DNA of 64,000 nucleotides from positions 114,687,977 through 114,751,976 of the forward strand of contig CM022946.1 of assembly GCA_012931725.1 (NCBI GenBank), in the 5' to 3' direction. Made by a program: the position numbers and the translations under genes. This document shows, piece after piece, positions 22,199 to 34,300 of the stretch. The first letter of the stretch is position 1. Every line of letters starts with the position of its first letter. Below the pieces are notes generated by a model. The model was not told the DNA's origin. It did no database searches and saw only the letters and a list, made by a program, of their open reading frames with translations. Origin of the DNA: Litsea cubeba. Lineage: Eukaryota; Streptophyta; Magnoliopsida; Laurales; Lauraceae.

Positions 22199-24935
22199 GG
22201 TGAGACTGACACAATGTGTGAAGTTATGATTAATCCATGTTTTATATGTTCATGTTGGAAATGATAGTGAGTGCATTTAGCCTGATCAAGTTCGAAAAGC
22301 TTGAGCTCCAAACTTGAATCCCTCAATCCAACAAATTGATTAACATATTCAACAGAGCAACCGGAGAGAACGATATTTTTTTTCTTTTCCAATTTTTTTT
22401 TGGGCTTTATTGGGAACTTGAACTCATGCACCCTCACTCACTAAATATCATATTTGTTCCATTTACATTATGTAAGAATAATTAAAATAGAATAAAAGCT
22501 TATAAAATATGAACGTGTATTTATTTACTAGGCATTCGTCATTCTTGTAACTAATCTAAACTAAAATAGGAAAATGAAATGATGATACTGAGCATGTTAA
22601 AAACATTTTAAAACATATAAAATCTCAATACCCATTGCACATGTGTATGTGATAAATTTAGGATATATCTATATATATATATATATAATATGCTGACTTT
22701 TTTAAGGATAAAATCATATAAAGAACTTATCTATTGCTCAGCAAGATAAATGTAACAAAAAAAAAGTCATAAATATCACGCTCACAAGGCAAATGAGAAA
22801 AGCTGACAAAACCCACCATGCCCACCAACACTAATTGAGTCGTGATCCTCTCCTATGAGGCTTTGACTTAGAGAAATTATGAGTTAAAGAAGTGGAGTTC
22901 TATAGTGTGGGCTTACCTATTGATAATCTAAATCACCGGCCTAAATAAATGCCCTTCCTATGTATGGGTTATCAACAAATTTAGTCCAATAATAGTTCGT
23001 CCCACTATATATAAGATTAATCATTTGACTAAAATCGTGATTGGCCCTACTATAAAACTAAGCATTTGATAGAATAAAAAATGATTAGATCACCTTTTGT
23101 ATAATACGCTCAATCTTATCATAAGATCAACTCCTACTGGAGTAGGATTTGAGAATACCTTACACAATAAAATGGAATTTACTTTGAGTGGCTTAAATTT
23201 TGGATAGATTGGCTCGGCCTGGAGTTCCACTTCTTTAACTTAGTATTTTATGTAAAAGCTTCTAGGACTCGGTTTCATGCTAATCTCTCAAACTGTTTCT
23301 TCTTAGTATGAGGCCCATTGCAGTACATTTACCTTGCATGGAGCTTCCGTGTGCCAGGTAGCTAAATGGGGCCAATTTGGAGCCCCATTTATGATACCAA
23401 CATAGGAAATGAAATGAACCCAATAGATAGGGCCTAGATTTCAAATTTGAGATCAATCTCATTTCTCCAACCACGGCATCTCCCCACAAGTATATTGACT
23501 TTATATATTATAAAAAAACCTCAATACAATGGTCTACATTCCAACGGGTATAAAAACTTTGGGATAGATCATAGATGACGATCAGCGTAGCTAGATCCAT
23601 ATTTTGAGGGCCATCCACTGAATGATCCATGGACTTTGTGTACTATCCTAGTTTCAACTGTGAAAACCGGTTCTACGGGATTTACCCGATTTAGTTGGCC
23701 TAAGACCACGATTTACCCAGCCCTCAATGGGCCCGTAAGGATTAGTTCGGCTAGGGTTGTAGACGAGTAGGTCTCGGTCCATGCTACCATGCTCAGCATG
23801 AGTAGTTAGGCTAGTAACTTATTACAACGAGATGACTCAACTGAGTCTTCCTATTTTTAACTCGGTCATTCGTCGTAACAAAATAACTCAGAAGAATCAA
23901 GAGTCAACTCTCGGACACTTTTTTAACCATAAGCTCTCAAAATTCATCCTGACTCAATTTGGGTGGACTTTGGATTTTCGTGTCATTATTTGGAATAAGC
24001 CTTAAAAAACTTTGGGATTTCAGGTAAATGTGGGGGCTCTTTTTGAAACTTTCCCTAAAAAGAAAGGGAAAAAGGGGCAGGTGAGGTCCAATGCTGGGGC
24101 AGGAGGTTTTGGGAGGTTTGTTCGGTCGAATAACTTCAGTGTCGTCTACCCTCCATTGTTGTTGCTGGGGTCGGAGGTTCATCGAGATTGCGTGCTTATA
24201 AATGCGTTGGTTCTGACGTCTTATTAAGATCACAGGTTTGCAAGGTATGGCCTCCTCTTCCCTTCTCTTTTAAGAGAAGAAAAAAAGGCAGAAGGATAAA
24301 GAAAAACACCAGTGTTCTTAAAAATCTGATTTGGTAGAAAAGGATCTCCATCCCATCCATCTGTTTTAGGGAAACATGTACTTTTTTATTTTATTTATTT
24401 TAGTTTTGAGTCTTTCTCACATGAGCACATTTTTGTTGATTTACTTTTGCTTCTATCTTAGATTTATATGGAGGTAGAAATCTCTACAATGCAATTAAGG
24501 GTTTATTTCAACTGATAAATTATTGTATGCTTTGATGGTCTATAATAATATTTGTTTCATTTGGATAGCCAAAAATGGTTTTTAAGTGCTGATTCTGTTG
24601 ATATGGTTATGTGCTGAACAACTATCCTGTTATCCTGATCAAATGATCCACAGTAGGATATGCTGGTTATTGTTGATAACATGTTATCTGTATATTGATG
24701 GGGCCCAACAAATACAACTAAGGCTACTGGTTAGTTTTATACAGATGGTCAGGACCTGATTTAGTTTGGTTTTCCTTCACACATCTTACTCTCTTTATGT
24801 ATTTGACATGAGATCCAAGTACAATCAAGACTCTTATGCGTTGTACAACTAGGATAAGATTTACACAGTTTGATATGGCCTTAGATACACAGCTTGTTAT
24901 AATTTAAAGGATATGTTTTATCTTTTGCATCCTCC
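22199..24935. other. Unassigned DNA; no gene recognised
   Basis: Contains a TA run near 22671-22690 and several short open frames without recognisable domains. The part from about 24240 to 24935 may be the decayed 3' LTR of the old copia element, because a polypurine-like tract (minus strand AGGGGGAGGATG, about 24927-24938) separates it from RNase H remnants. That LTR call is an inference only. Confidence 0.35.
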
Positions 24936-25461
24936 CCCTAGTTGATTGGCGATAGTGACGACATTTAGCCTAGATTGATGATATTTAGAATTTCTTGTTC
25001 TTAAGCGTTTTAGTGAAGACATCAACAATTTGTTTATCACTTGGAAAGGAGTGAAAATGAAGATCTCAACAACTCACTCTTTCATGGACAAAATTATAGT
25101 CGGCCTTAATTTGTTGAGTCCGAAATGAAAGATAGGATTCATAACAATAGAAGTGGCTTTGAAGTTGTCACAGCAGAGTGAAGGTGGTGATAAGAGGCTT
25201 TGAGATTCCGATTAATAAATTGCTTCCGCGATAATTCTGCGGATATATGAGCAAGAGCACAGTATTCTGCTTTAGTGCCAGAATGTGAGAGTCTTTCGTT
25301 TTTAGGAGCTTAAAGAGACTAGGTTTGGTCAAAGGAATGCAATAAACCTTTGATTGTCAGGACACCCCAGTCCACTACTGAAAATGCTTGGAGAGAGCAA
25401 TCAGTAGACTATGTAATTCTAATTCTCATCATAAAAATTCCTTGAAGATTGCATAAAATTA

Positions 25462-26367
25462 AGAGCTTTTTGTATATACCCCCCTAAGGTTTGTAGGATT
25501 TGTAAATAGGCCCCTGAGGTTTTGGTATTTGCAAATAGGCCCCTGCAATTTCATTTAAATACCTTATGTGTCCCCAGAATCAATTGTCATCCAACCACCA
25601 TAGGCTTTTAGAGCGAAACGACACTTTTGTCCATCTCTTTTATCCTTATATGCTTAATTTCAAAAGCTTGTACTCAATTTTTTTATTATAAAGCATGTAA
25701 CATTAACAATTGCACTTAGTGGGAGAGAATAACTCTACATAAATTCTTATTTTATCAATACATGGCTCATATCATTAAATCCAAATTGATCATGATGACA
25801 ATCAATACTTGTACTTATAACTGATTATGATTTATCCAATCCATACATGACCCACCGTTGGATTGTTGAAACTTTCAAAATACATGATTATGCTTCATGT
25901 GAACTATTGGGGGAATGGGCAAATGAAAAAAAAATTTATTTTTTAGAATTTGCGAGGGTGGTGGTGTTTGGCTCTATGTAAACGAAATATTGGGGGGAAG
26001 GGGCAAATCTAAAAAAGAAAAATTAGAAACTTCTTGGTGGGGGCTTCAGTCCTCAAGCCCTTTTACTTGGGTCCACCCATTGTCATGTGCATGTAAGAGT
26101 TATTGAGAGAAACCATTGGAACTTGAGATAAAATATTGGTATTTTTGTATATTCGTTTTTGTTTAGTGGATGTAAGGGCAAATCTGTCATTTATATAAAA
26201 ATTCTACACAAATCTCATGGTGGCTGCCCATTCTTGTTAGGAATATTGATTTTGGGGACATGAAAGGTATTAAAAGGAAAAGACAGGGGCCTATTTACAA
26301 ATACAAAACCCTCATGGGCTTATTTATAAATCCTACAAACCTTAGGGGGGTATATACAAAAAGATCT
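25462..26367. mobile_element. Non-autonomous TIR DNA transposon, copy 2
   Basis: Homologous to 2659-3600 in both TIRs (AGAGCTTTTTGTATATACC...GTATATACAAAAAGATCT) and in the interior. It is flanked by AAAATTA at 25455-25461 and 26368-26374. It interrupts the RNase H region of the old copia pseudogene. The TIRs are better preserved than in copy 1, especially the 'AAATAGGCCCCTG' sub-repeats. Confidence 0.85.
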
Positions 26368-26524
26368 AAAATTAATTTCATTTTAGATAAATGAACGGTG
26401 GTAGGAGCATCAATGATCTAACATGTGTATTCACATCATATGATTTATACAGTTTGGTCCTAGTGACATATTGCAAAGCCCCTATTTTGTTGCAGTAACT
26501 AGTTAGATTACAAGAGGATCTACA

Positions 26525-26786
26525 TAACAGCTTTGAGAGAGATGAATTCCAGAACATGAGAAAGATAGAGTTGAATGTCGTCCCTTCTTAGGATCGACTG
26601 CTGTATATTTATAAGGGCTAATTCCCTAATTACAATCCTAATTATAATCAATCACGATCAATTACATATCAATTACAGATCCTAACATTAAGTAACTTTG
26701 ACTAATCACAATCAATTACAGTCCTAATAAATAGGAGAAATAAATGGGCCTGGACATGGGCCAAAATGGATGGGCCTGGATTGACA
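26525..26786 (-). repeat. 3' LTR of the short-LTR copia element
   Basis: 262 bp, identical to 31697-31958 except for one G/A difference seen by eye in 'AATCAC(G/A)ATCAATT'. Confidence 0.9.
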
Positions 26787-26793
26787 CCCCCCC

Positions 26794-29700
26794 TCAAATT
26801 GATGCTGGGGAGTCATAAAGCAGCAATTTGGAGACAAGAAATTGATGACGAGGCCGAGGAAGTCCCTTAGTGAAAATATCGGCAAACTGAAGCTCTGTAG
26901 GGACATGCGGTAGACTAATGACATCACGCTTATATTCATCTCGAATAAAGTGGCAGTCAACTTCAATATGTTTGGTGCGTTCATGGAAGACGGGATTTTC
27001 AGTGATGCGAATAGCCCCAGTATTATCGGCATGCAATGGAGTAGGAGAGGTTTGAGCGAACCCGAGTGTCGAAAGAAGTCCCCGTAGCCATAAGATCTCA
27101 GAACAAGCAGATGACATTGCCCTATATTCAGCTTCCGTGGAAGAGCGAGACACCCGTTCTTATTTCTTGCATTTCCAAGAAATGAGAGAATTGCCAAGGT
27201 ACATGCACCAACCAGTAGTAGAACGTCGTGTGTCTTGACAGCCTGCCCAGTCAGCATCCGCATAAGCGGTCAGATGAAGAGGATTATCCTTGGGATAATA
27301 TAAACCCCGAGGGACAGTTCGCAGCAGATAGCGAATAATCCGCTTAACAGCTGTCAAATGAAGGTGTCGAGGAGCTGTCATGAACTGGCTCACAAGATTA
27401 ACAGCATAAGAGATGTCAGGTCTAGTTATAGTGAGATAGACAAGACTGCCCACCAGACGCCTGTATGTATGAGGATCAGGAAGAAGATCTCCATCATCTG
27501 TACTCAACTTGAGATTGACCTCTACAGGTGTATCAACAGGGGAAGAATCCTGGAGGTCCGCCAACTCGATAAGATCGGATGTGTATTTGTGTTGGTTAAC
27601 AAAAAGACCTTTCGAAGATTGATGCACTTCTAAGCCTAAAAAATAATGCAATGGGCCCAAATCCTTCATACGGAAGGAATCTTTGAGAGAAGCTTGGAGA
27701 GATTTGATCATACCAGCATCCGTGCCAGTGATAATAATATCGTCAACATATACGAGAGGTACAGTAACACCAGTAGATGTGTGGCACAGAAAGAGAGATG
27801 GATCATAAGGACTCTGGGTCAAACCACTCTCGCATAAGCGACTCTGGAAGGTTTCGAACCATGCCCGGGGAGCTTGCTTTAGACCATAAAGTGATTTTCG
27901 CAATCGACAGACAGTCCGCTTTGAGGGAGATGGTACACCTTGTGGTATCCGCATATAGACTTCTTCATGCAGATCTCCATGGAGAAATGCATTTTTGACA
28001 TCCATTTGGTATAAAGGCCAGGATTTAGATGCGGCAATGGCGAGAAGTAACCGAACAGATGTCATTTTTGCCACAGGTGCGAATGTTGCCTCATAGTCAA
28101 TGCCATACTCCTGACGGTTGCCGAGTGCCACAAGTCTAGCTTTGTGTCTATCCAAGGACCCATCAGATTTAAGTTTGATTGAGTAGATCCATTTGCAACC
28201 AATGGGTTTAACTGTTGAAGGACACTCCACAATATCCCAGGTGTGATTTTGATCCAATGCATCCAATTCCTCCTTCATTGCCTGGTTCCAACAATCTTGT
28301 TGTACAGCCTGCAAATAAGAGCTAGGGATAGGGACAGAAGATAGAGTTGTCATCAAAGAAGTATGAGTAAATCCATACCTCTCAGGCGGTCTAGAATCTC
28401 TGGAGGAGCGACATAAGTTTGGGGTAGGCGCAGAACCATTGGTCGGTGGAGGATCGGGAGGACGGCCATCTGCAGTGATAGGTTTTTCCCGTCGGTGATA
28501 CACAAAATCAGGATTAAACCTAGTAACATTAGTTTGATCCGATGGTGGATCTGAGAAACCAGGTAAGAGGGCTGGTGAAGATGGTTGAGGACAGTCTATG
28601 TGAGTGGAGAAGAAATGTTGATTTTCAAAGAAAATAACATTGTGAGAAACCCTGATACGACGTCCAATGGGATCATAACAGACAAAACCTTTTTGATTAG
28701 TGGCATAACCCAAAAATGCACACCTACGAGATTGCGCAGTTAGTTTTGTTCGTTCCGTGAGAGGAAGATGAACAAAACAAACACATCCAAATGTATGAAG
28801 GTGATCAAACACAGGTTGTTGCCCAAGCAGTTTAAAATAAGGTGTGAAATGATCAATGGTACGGGATGGAAGGCGATTGATGAGATAAACTGCGGTGTTG
28901 AGGGCTTCAGTCCAAAAACGAGGGGGAATAGAAGATTGAATGAGAAGTGTTCTAGTTACATCAAGGAGATGTCTGTTTTTCCGTTCTGCAACTCCATTTT
29001 GTTGTGGAGTATACGGACAAGTACGTTGAGAAATGATTCCTTTATTGTTCAGAAAAGTTTGAAAATCATTGGACATATACTCCCCCCCTGAGTCTGATCG
29101 CAAAATCTTAATACATGTTGAGAATTGTGTTTCAACATATCTTAAAAAAATCTTAAAAGCATGAAGAACATCAGATTTTGAATGTAATAAATAAAGCCAA
29201 GTAAATCTGCTGTAGTCATCAATGAAGGTGACAAAATACTTAAAATGACTATGAGAAAGAGTCGGAGCAATGCCCCAAACATCACTGTGAATTAAGTCAA
29301 AACATGCAGTGCTCCGTGTGTTAGAGTGAGGAAAAGGTAAAGTCTTACTCTTTCCTAATTTACAAGCATCACATTCAAACGAAGCAGAATCAATAGGTTT
29401 ATTTAATAATCCAGTTTGAAATAAAGTAGACATTGTAGAGTCATTTGGATGACCAAGTCTATTATGCCACAACCGAGAATTATTCTTAATGGAAAAACAA
29501 AATACTGATGTGAAGAATTATTTGGAATAAATGAAGACACTGGTAAAGAAAACAGTCTTCCACGCTTAGGACCCCTCGCGATCACTTCCCCCGACTCCTG
29601 GTCCTGCACAACACAACCAGAAGGAGAAAAAGAGACATTGCAGTTATTTTCAACAAGTTGACCCACAGAAACTAAATTGGTAGCAAGATTAGGAGAAACT

Positions 29701-30929
29701 AAACATTGGTTAATGGTAAGGGACTAGGGGTATCACCAACAGAGATGATGGGAAGATGGTTACCGTTGGCAGCTTGGACAGTAGCATGACCAGTGTAAGG
29801 AACAACATTTTGTAAATTTAGGGCTGAAGTGGTCATATGGTTACTGGCACCAGAATCTAGGTACCAAGTATTGGAAAGGGAGGAAGCAGTACCTGCGATG
29901 TTCATAGAAGCTAAGGCATTGATGATCATTTGGTTGACCATCTCAGGGGTGAGAGGAGCTGGTGGCGCAGAGTGTGAGGAACCAGGTTGAGAGGAAGAAT
30001 CATACTGCTGAGAACCACTGAAGTCAGATGAAGCATATGGTGGAGTGGTCACCGTGTAAGCACTAGGAGCTGACGGCACGCTGTAAGTACCAGGAGCTGA
30101 CTGCACGTAGTGGCGGGAGTAGAATTGCGATTCTTCTTCCGGCACTCTTCAAGAACATGACCAGTAGCCTTACAATATCGGTAAATTTTCGCCTTGCATT
30201 GATTAGCATAGTGTCCATATTTTTTGCAGTTATGGCACTGAACTTTACTGATGTCCCGAGGAGGTTGTCTGGTTGTAACAACATAAGCTAATGGAGTCTC
30301 AACAGATCTCTGTTGTTCCAGAGTAGTTTTAGTAGCCAAACGTTGTTCCTCTCGGAGAAGTTCCTGAAGACAGGCATCCAAGCTTGGAAGAGGAGCCCTG
30401 CTCATCAAGTTTGATCTAACTGGTTCAAACTCCAGACGAAGTTTCATGAGAAGCTGATCACGATGACTACTTTGTTGTAATGGAAGCAATTCCGGTAAAA
30501 GCGCTGAGAGATCTTGGCAAACTTAATCTCATCATATTCAGACCACAGGCGGCGGAACCCATTGTAATACTCCTGAATGGACTGGGTGCCTTGAGCGTAT
30601 TGAGAGATTTCAAGCTCTAATTGAAACTGGCGAGCAGCATTGCTCTGTTGATAAATGTGCTTAAGATAATCCCACATGGCACGAGCAGTTTGGCAGGGTT
30701 TGAGGTTGAGAAAAAATTGAGACTCAACAGAACCCAGTAACCAAGTCTTAATTTTAGCATCCTTTGTCTTCCATGTTAAAATTTTCTTATCATCTTCCTC
30801 AGGTTGAGGCTCAGACCCATCAATGTGTGTCCACAGTTCTTTTCCTTCCAAGTAAATTTGGAATTGGAAGGCCCAGGAGGTATAATTAGTTCCATCAAAT
30901 CGAATCAGGGATATTTCATGTTTGTCCAT
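26794..30929 (-). pseudogene. copia Gag-Pol polyprotein, broken by at least four frameshifts and one stop
   Basis: From the likely start at 30929 (MDKHEISLIRFDGTNYTSW): Gag (30929 to about 30515), Gag C-terminus with a zinc knuckle (CHNCKKYGHYANQC, about 30210), a protease with D-S-G (YLDSGASNHM, about 29850), the pre-integrase HRLGHP motif (29460), the integrase core (DDYSRFTW; LRSDSGGEY; TPQQNGVAERKNR), RT (WKWIYSIK-type block, MDVKNAFLHGDL, YVDDIIITG) and RNase H (YADADWAGC; STEAEYRA). Frame changes occur near 30515, 30125, 29702 and 29497. A TAA at 27160-27162 cuts RNase H just before the STEAEY block. It cannot make a functional polyprotein as it stands. Confidence 0.85.
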
Positions 30930-31696
30930 GATGAAAAAAAAACAGCAAGAAGCAGAACAATAGTTAACAATGTTATTAACCCAAGCAGATAACAATCAGC
31001 AGCCAAAATTGTAGGAATAAGTATGGCCAGAACAGGGCCCAGACACCACAACCTATTGATTTCAACCAAAAGACCAAACCACTGGTCTAGAAAGATGATC
31101 GGCTTCTCAGTAGCAATGGAGACAGAGAACAGTAGCAAGCAATCCACTAGCAAGCATCAAGAAACAGTAGGAAATAACAACAGCATGCAAAGAAGGCACC
31201 AGAAAACGCCAGGGCATCAAACGCACGCTTCCAGTAGGGAAAACGTCCCTGTCGGCAGTGTGTAGATGCACACGTGGGCCCCACTTGATGATCTTGACAG
31301 AGATCAGAGTATGGGGATGGAAAGAGAGTAGTTTTATGCAACTACTGGCACTGGTCGCATGAAGATCAAATCCAGATCCAGGATTTTGGACGGCCGAGAT
31401 GAAAACTTATTGAAAAGAATGAATATTCACAAAAAATGGTAGAAAGCCTACCTCTGATGATTAATAAATCATGAGAAAATCAGCATAAATCTAAGAACCT
31501 CCAGTCGACCAAGATGGTGGTCTTCCGCTGATGAGTTGGTGATGATCTCGGGTGGGCCACGTCTGATCTGAAATGATCAGGGATGATCCGGCTGGAGAAA
31601 ATGATCACAGATGATCATATACTGGCTTCCAATGATTTGGAAGATGATATAGGAGAAGATCAGAGATCACAGATTATAGATCTAGCTCTGATACCA

Positions 31697-31958
31697 TAAC
31701 AGCTTTGAGAGAGATGAATTCCAGAACATGAGAAAGATAGAGTTGAATGTCGTCCCTTCTTAGGATCGACTGCTGTATATTTATAAGGGCTAATTCCCTA
31801 ATTACAATCCTAATTATAATCAATCACAATCAATTACATATCAATTACAGATCCTAACATTAAGTAACTTTGACTAATCACAATCAATTACAGTCCTAAT
31901 AAATAGGAGAAATAAATGGGCCTGGACATGGGCCAAAATGGATGGGCCTGGATTGACA
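31697..31958 (-). repeat. 5' LTR of the short-LTR copia element
   Basis: 262 bp. On the minus strand its end directly abuts the TGGTATCAGAGC primer-binding site at 31685-31696. Confidence 0.9.
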
Positions 31959-32450
31959 CTACATGTCAGAGAGTTTGGACCTTTTTGTGATGGGACTGGA
32001 GGCTTTTCCCTAAGTATGTTTGTATGTTTTTAAAATATCCGAAATATACTTATTTTTTGGAGTGAGGATAAGTTCATCAGCATCACAATGAACTACCATG
32101 CCTAAGAAACAATGAAGATTTCCGGATCTTTCATATCAAATTGCTTGCTAGCATTAGCAACAATTGGACCAAGTTTGAGTCGAGTCCACTGAGCCAACTC
32201 ATACTTGGCCAAGTTTTAAAACTATGAGAGAGGGTACATTTCTCATTAATAAATCATGATGCTTTTCAAGATAGGAAGTTACAAGGATGGATGGTTGGAT
32301 CAGTTGGACCACCACTCTCTAATGAAACTAGATTTAGGTCATAATGCTTCTTCAGAGTCTGTGGGAAGTCCTTGGGATGGCGACAAGTTGGCTAAAGACA
32401 GTATATTTGTCACTGTTATTCCTTGTGACGCGATATTATCTACTACATTG

Positions 32451-32992
32451 CACCAAAATACCATGCAGGTTAAGCCCAAAAGCCTCTCCAAGACCCATTA
32501 GCAAGGCTAAAACTTCCACCATATTCACTGAACATACACCAGCTGGCCCGGAGTAGGAAAGAATAAGATTTGCATTCCTATCTTGAATAACGCCTCCAAA
32601 ACCCACATTTCCGGGATTACCAATAGCGCTGCCATCTTGAATAACTCCTCCATGTGTGTCATTTGGTGGGCTTCCAGTGATTGTAAATTTCCTTGGAGTA
32701 TGGCGGTTGTGATGCATGAAGTGATGGACATAGTTAGAAATTTGAATGCATCTTTCATCATATTCCAAGATCTGCTAATGAGGTGGCATATAATCTAGCT
32801 AAGGAGGGAGTGGCTCATCAAAGTTTGTTTACCTCTTGTGTTAATGGCTCTTTGTAATTATGCTTTTTGTTTAGTTTTTTTTTTTTTTTGCTGGTTTTTC
32901 TTTGGGCGTTTAGCTGGTCAGTATATTTCTCTTGTAATGTCTTGCTTTTTCAATGAAATCTAGTTACCATTTTAAAATACTTATATATATAT
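32451..32992. mobile_element. 5'-truncated LINE insertion with internal inversion (twin-priming structure)
   Basis: An 18-bp direct repeat ATATTATCTACTACATTG flanks the insert (32433-32450 and 32993-33010). The right part (about 32655-32992, + strand) encodes the end of a LINE RNase H domain (VIWWASSDCKFPW, HIPRSANEVAYNLAKEG), then a TAA stop, a 3' UTR and an AT-rich tail. The left part (32451 to about 32650) encodes the preceding RNase H segment (DGSAIGNPGNVGFGGV, VEVLALLMGLGEAFGL) on the minus strand. The end of the inverted block (LHGILV) joins logically to the start of the right block. This is the product expected of twin priming during target-primed reverse transcription. Confidence 0.85.
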
Positions 32993-33133
32993 ATATTATC
33001 TACTACATTGTTGATCATTATTCACTAGATCCTATTTTAGTAATAAATTTATTAACCATTTATAGAAACCAATTTTTCATTGTGGCTTTTACAACATAAT
33101 TACCCATGCACAACTGAAAATTCATTTTCACAG

Positions 33134-33244
33134 ATGAGTACTAGACCCGTTCCAAGGAGGGAAAGCCCATGGGGAGTATCAGAGGGTGACCATCGTCAAC
33201 CTCAAGCACATAGATGCAATGATCGAGTGGAGGATGTGATTCAG
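33134..33244 (+). CDS. Exon 1 of a small conserved plant gene
   Basis: A 111-bp exon of exactly 37 codons, starting MSTRPVPRRESPWG and ending RVEDVIQ. It follows an intron-like TTTTCACAG acceptor and ends CAG|GTGACC, so an upstream untranslated exon is likely. It joins in phase 0 to exon 2 (34221-34300). The combined start (basic, PRRESPWG, HRCNDR, then FEGNPFKTVPGP and FWQCMRSKP) looks like a short, highly conserved plant protein. I recall similar sequences among small uncharacterised, possibly mitochondrial proteins, perhaps a plant complex I accessory subunit of the At1g67350 type, but cannot confirm this. The cysteines (HRCND, ACFEG, QCM) are notable. Not transposon-derived as far as can be seen. 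Confidence 0.7.
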
Positions 33245-33601
33245 GTGACCTTTCTCTGTAGCCACTTTTCTTTATAATCGTTTCTCAAGAAGTACTTTGG
33301 TCCATAGTTTGAAAATCAAAACCCTATAGCGAATTGTTCAAGGGGTTCAATCGAAATGTATTGGGAATTGTAAGATTGAATATGTTTTGTGTTTTTTCTT
33401 TTAAAATAAGAAATAAACTTTAAAAAACAATTATTCATAATCCATCTATTTTCTGTAGATAGATTATTTATTGTACATCTATAAATTACATTTTGTTTTG
33501 TTGATTTAGTGGAAGGAAATATTATACGTAGTCTTTATATATTAATTTCACATGTTTTTACTATTTTCTAATTATATCTATTCTTTTAATTTTTAAGATT
33601 T

Positions 33602-34147
33602 ATTCAAACAAAAGTTTGAATTGAAATACTGAAACACCGAACTTGCTGAAACATATTAGTCTCGAGAACAAAATGGGTCCATAAAAGAATTGCCAAAATT
33701 TTAGATCTTCTTTTGCATATTTGTAAGCCTATTGGAGGTTGGCAAATTGGTAGAAGTTTGTTTCGGTAAAATAAGGATAATTTGGGATTTTTTAGAACGG
33801 TGTTTAAACGGGAATTAATATATGGAGATTTCTGAAAAGAACTCAGGTATAGAGACACGAGAATAGCTAAATCTTTGTAATTCTATTTCTATTAACTTTG
33901 TAGTGATGAAGGAGAAGGGAGCATTGGTCATTCAGTAATGTGAGTTTCTTATGATTTGTAATGGCCTTAGCTTATATGGATTCTGGGCATAGTGAATGCA
34001 GCCTTTCTCTGGGCTTCTAATTAGAAGACTTCACTTGGTGCCTGATTAGTTTTTTCCTTCTTCTTCGTCTTCCGTTTTTTCCCCCTTTTTTTAGGTTCTT
34101 TCCTTGTCTGTGGTTTATTTTATTGAATAAAATTATGTTACCATTAA
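33602..34147 (+). mobile_element. Possible LINE 3' fragment inside intron 1
   Basis: The end of this stretch (TTTTATTGAATAAAATTATGTTACCATTAAAAAAA, split here as TTTTATTGAATAAAATT then ATGTTACCATTAAAAAAA, about 34116-34150) resembles the tail of the LINE at 32880-32985 (CAATGAAATCTAGTTACCATTTTAAAA). A T-rich 3' UTR-like part precedes it. The 5' limit and target duplication were not found. Confidence 0.35.
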
Positions 34148-34220
34148 AAAAATCCTATCTATGATCAAATTGCATGTGAAGTGTTCACCAAGCAACATTG
34201 GTTTGTCTTTTGGAATGTAG

Positions 34221-34300
34221 GCATGTTTTGAAGGAAATCCATTTAAGACGGTTCCGGGTCCAGTCAAGCTTTTCTGGCAATGCATGCGCTCGAAACCTAG
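34221..34300 (+). CDS. Exon 2 of the small conserved plant gene
   Basis: An 80-bp exon bounded by GGAATGTAG|G and AG|GTATCT. It encodes ACFEGNPFKTVPGPVK, then LFWQCMRSKP, plus two bases of the next codon. The first intron (33245-34220, 976 bp) has GT/AG ends. Phase, splice sites and protein continuity agree. Exon 3 was not found. The next 700 bp contain no convincing continuation (one weak acceptor, TATTTGCAG near 34546-34554, leads quickly to a stop). The 22.4-kb nested block at 35023-57463 lies downstream, so the rest of the gene may lie beyond 57468 or outside the window. Confidence 0.7.

Larger units (their letters stand above)
26525..31958 (-). mobile_element. Ty1/copia element with short (262-bp) LTRs, structurally complete
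   Basis: LTRs lie at 26525-26786 and 31697-31958 and differ at about one position. The 5-bp target duplication CTACA (26520-26524 and 31959-31963) is exact. The PBS is GCTCTGATACCA (31685-31696; minus strand TGGTATCAGAGC, the initiator-tRNA-Met type), and a polypurine tract (GAGGGGGGG) adjoins the left LTR. On the minus strand the LTR runs TGTCAA...CTGTTA, so it ends in TA rather than CA. The coding region is broken (see the pseudogene entry). The LTR size and single-polyprotein plan resemble Ale/Retrofit-type copia, which is tentative. Confidence 0.9.
24950..32131 (-). pseudogene. Old Ty1/copia pol pseudogene (RT to RNase H), split by two later insertions
   Basis: Minus-strand pieces keep collinear copia order. 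32131-31964 gives MKDP..LHCFLG-like and KYISDILK-type RT sequence and a P(I/M)..KLSD-like segment. 26519-26375 gives GALQYVTRTKL-type sequence. 25420-24950 gives an AFS..LGCPDNQRF remnant (normally AFSDADWAGCPDDRR), then TKAEYCALAH and the CDN..A..I segment. Stops and frameshifts are frequent. The reading continues across a TIR transposon (25462-26367) and a younger copia element (26525-31958), so both inserted into it. Gag, protease and integrase were not found. Confidence 0.75.

Noticed and set aside
23280..24233. Short frames at 23280-23489, 23937-24233 and 24012-24227
   Set aside because: No recognisable domain, no splice context and no supporting neighbours; treated as chance frames.
33604..33858. 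84-codon minus-strand frame in intron 1
   Set aside because: No domain; it lies opposite a probable LINE 3' fragment and in the intron of the split gene.
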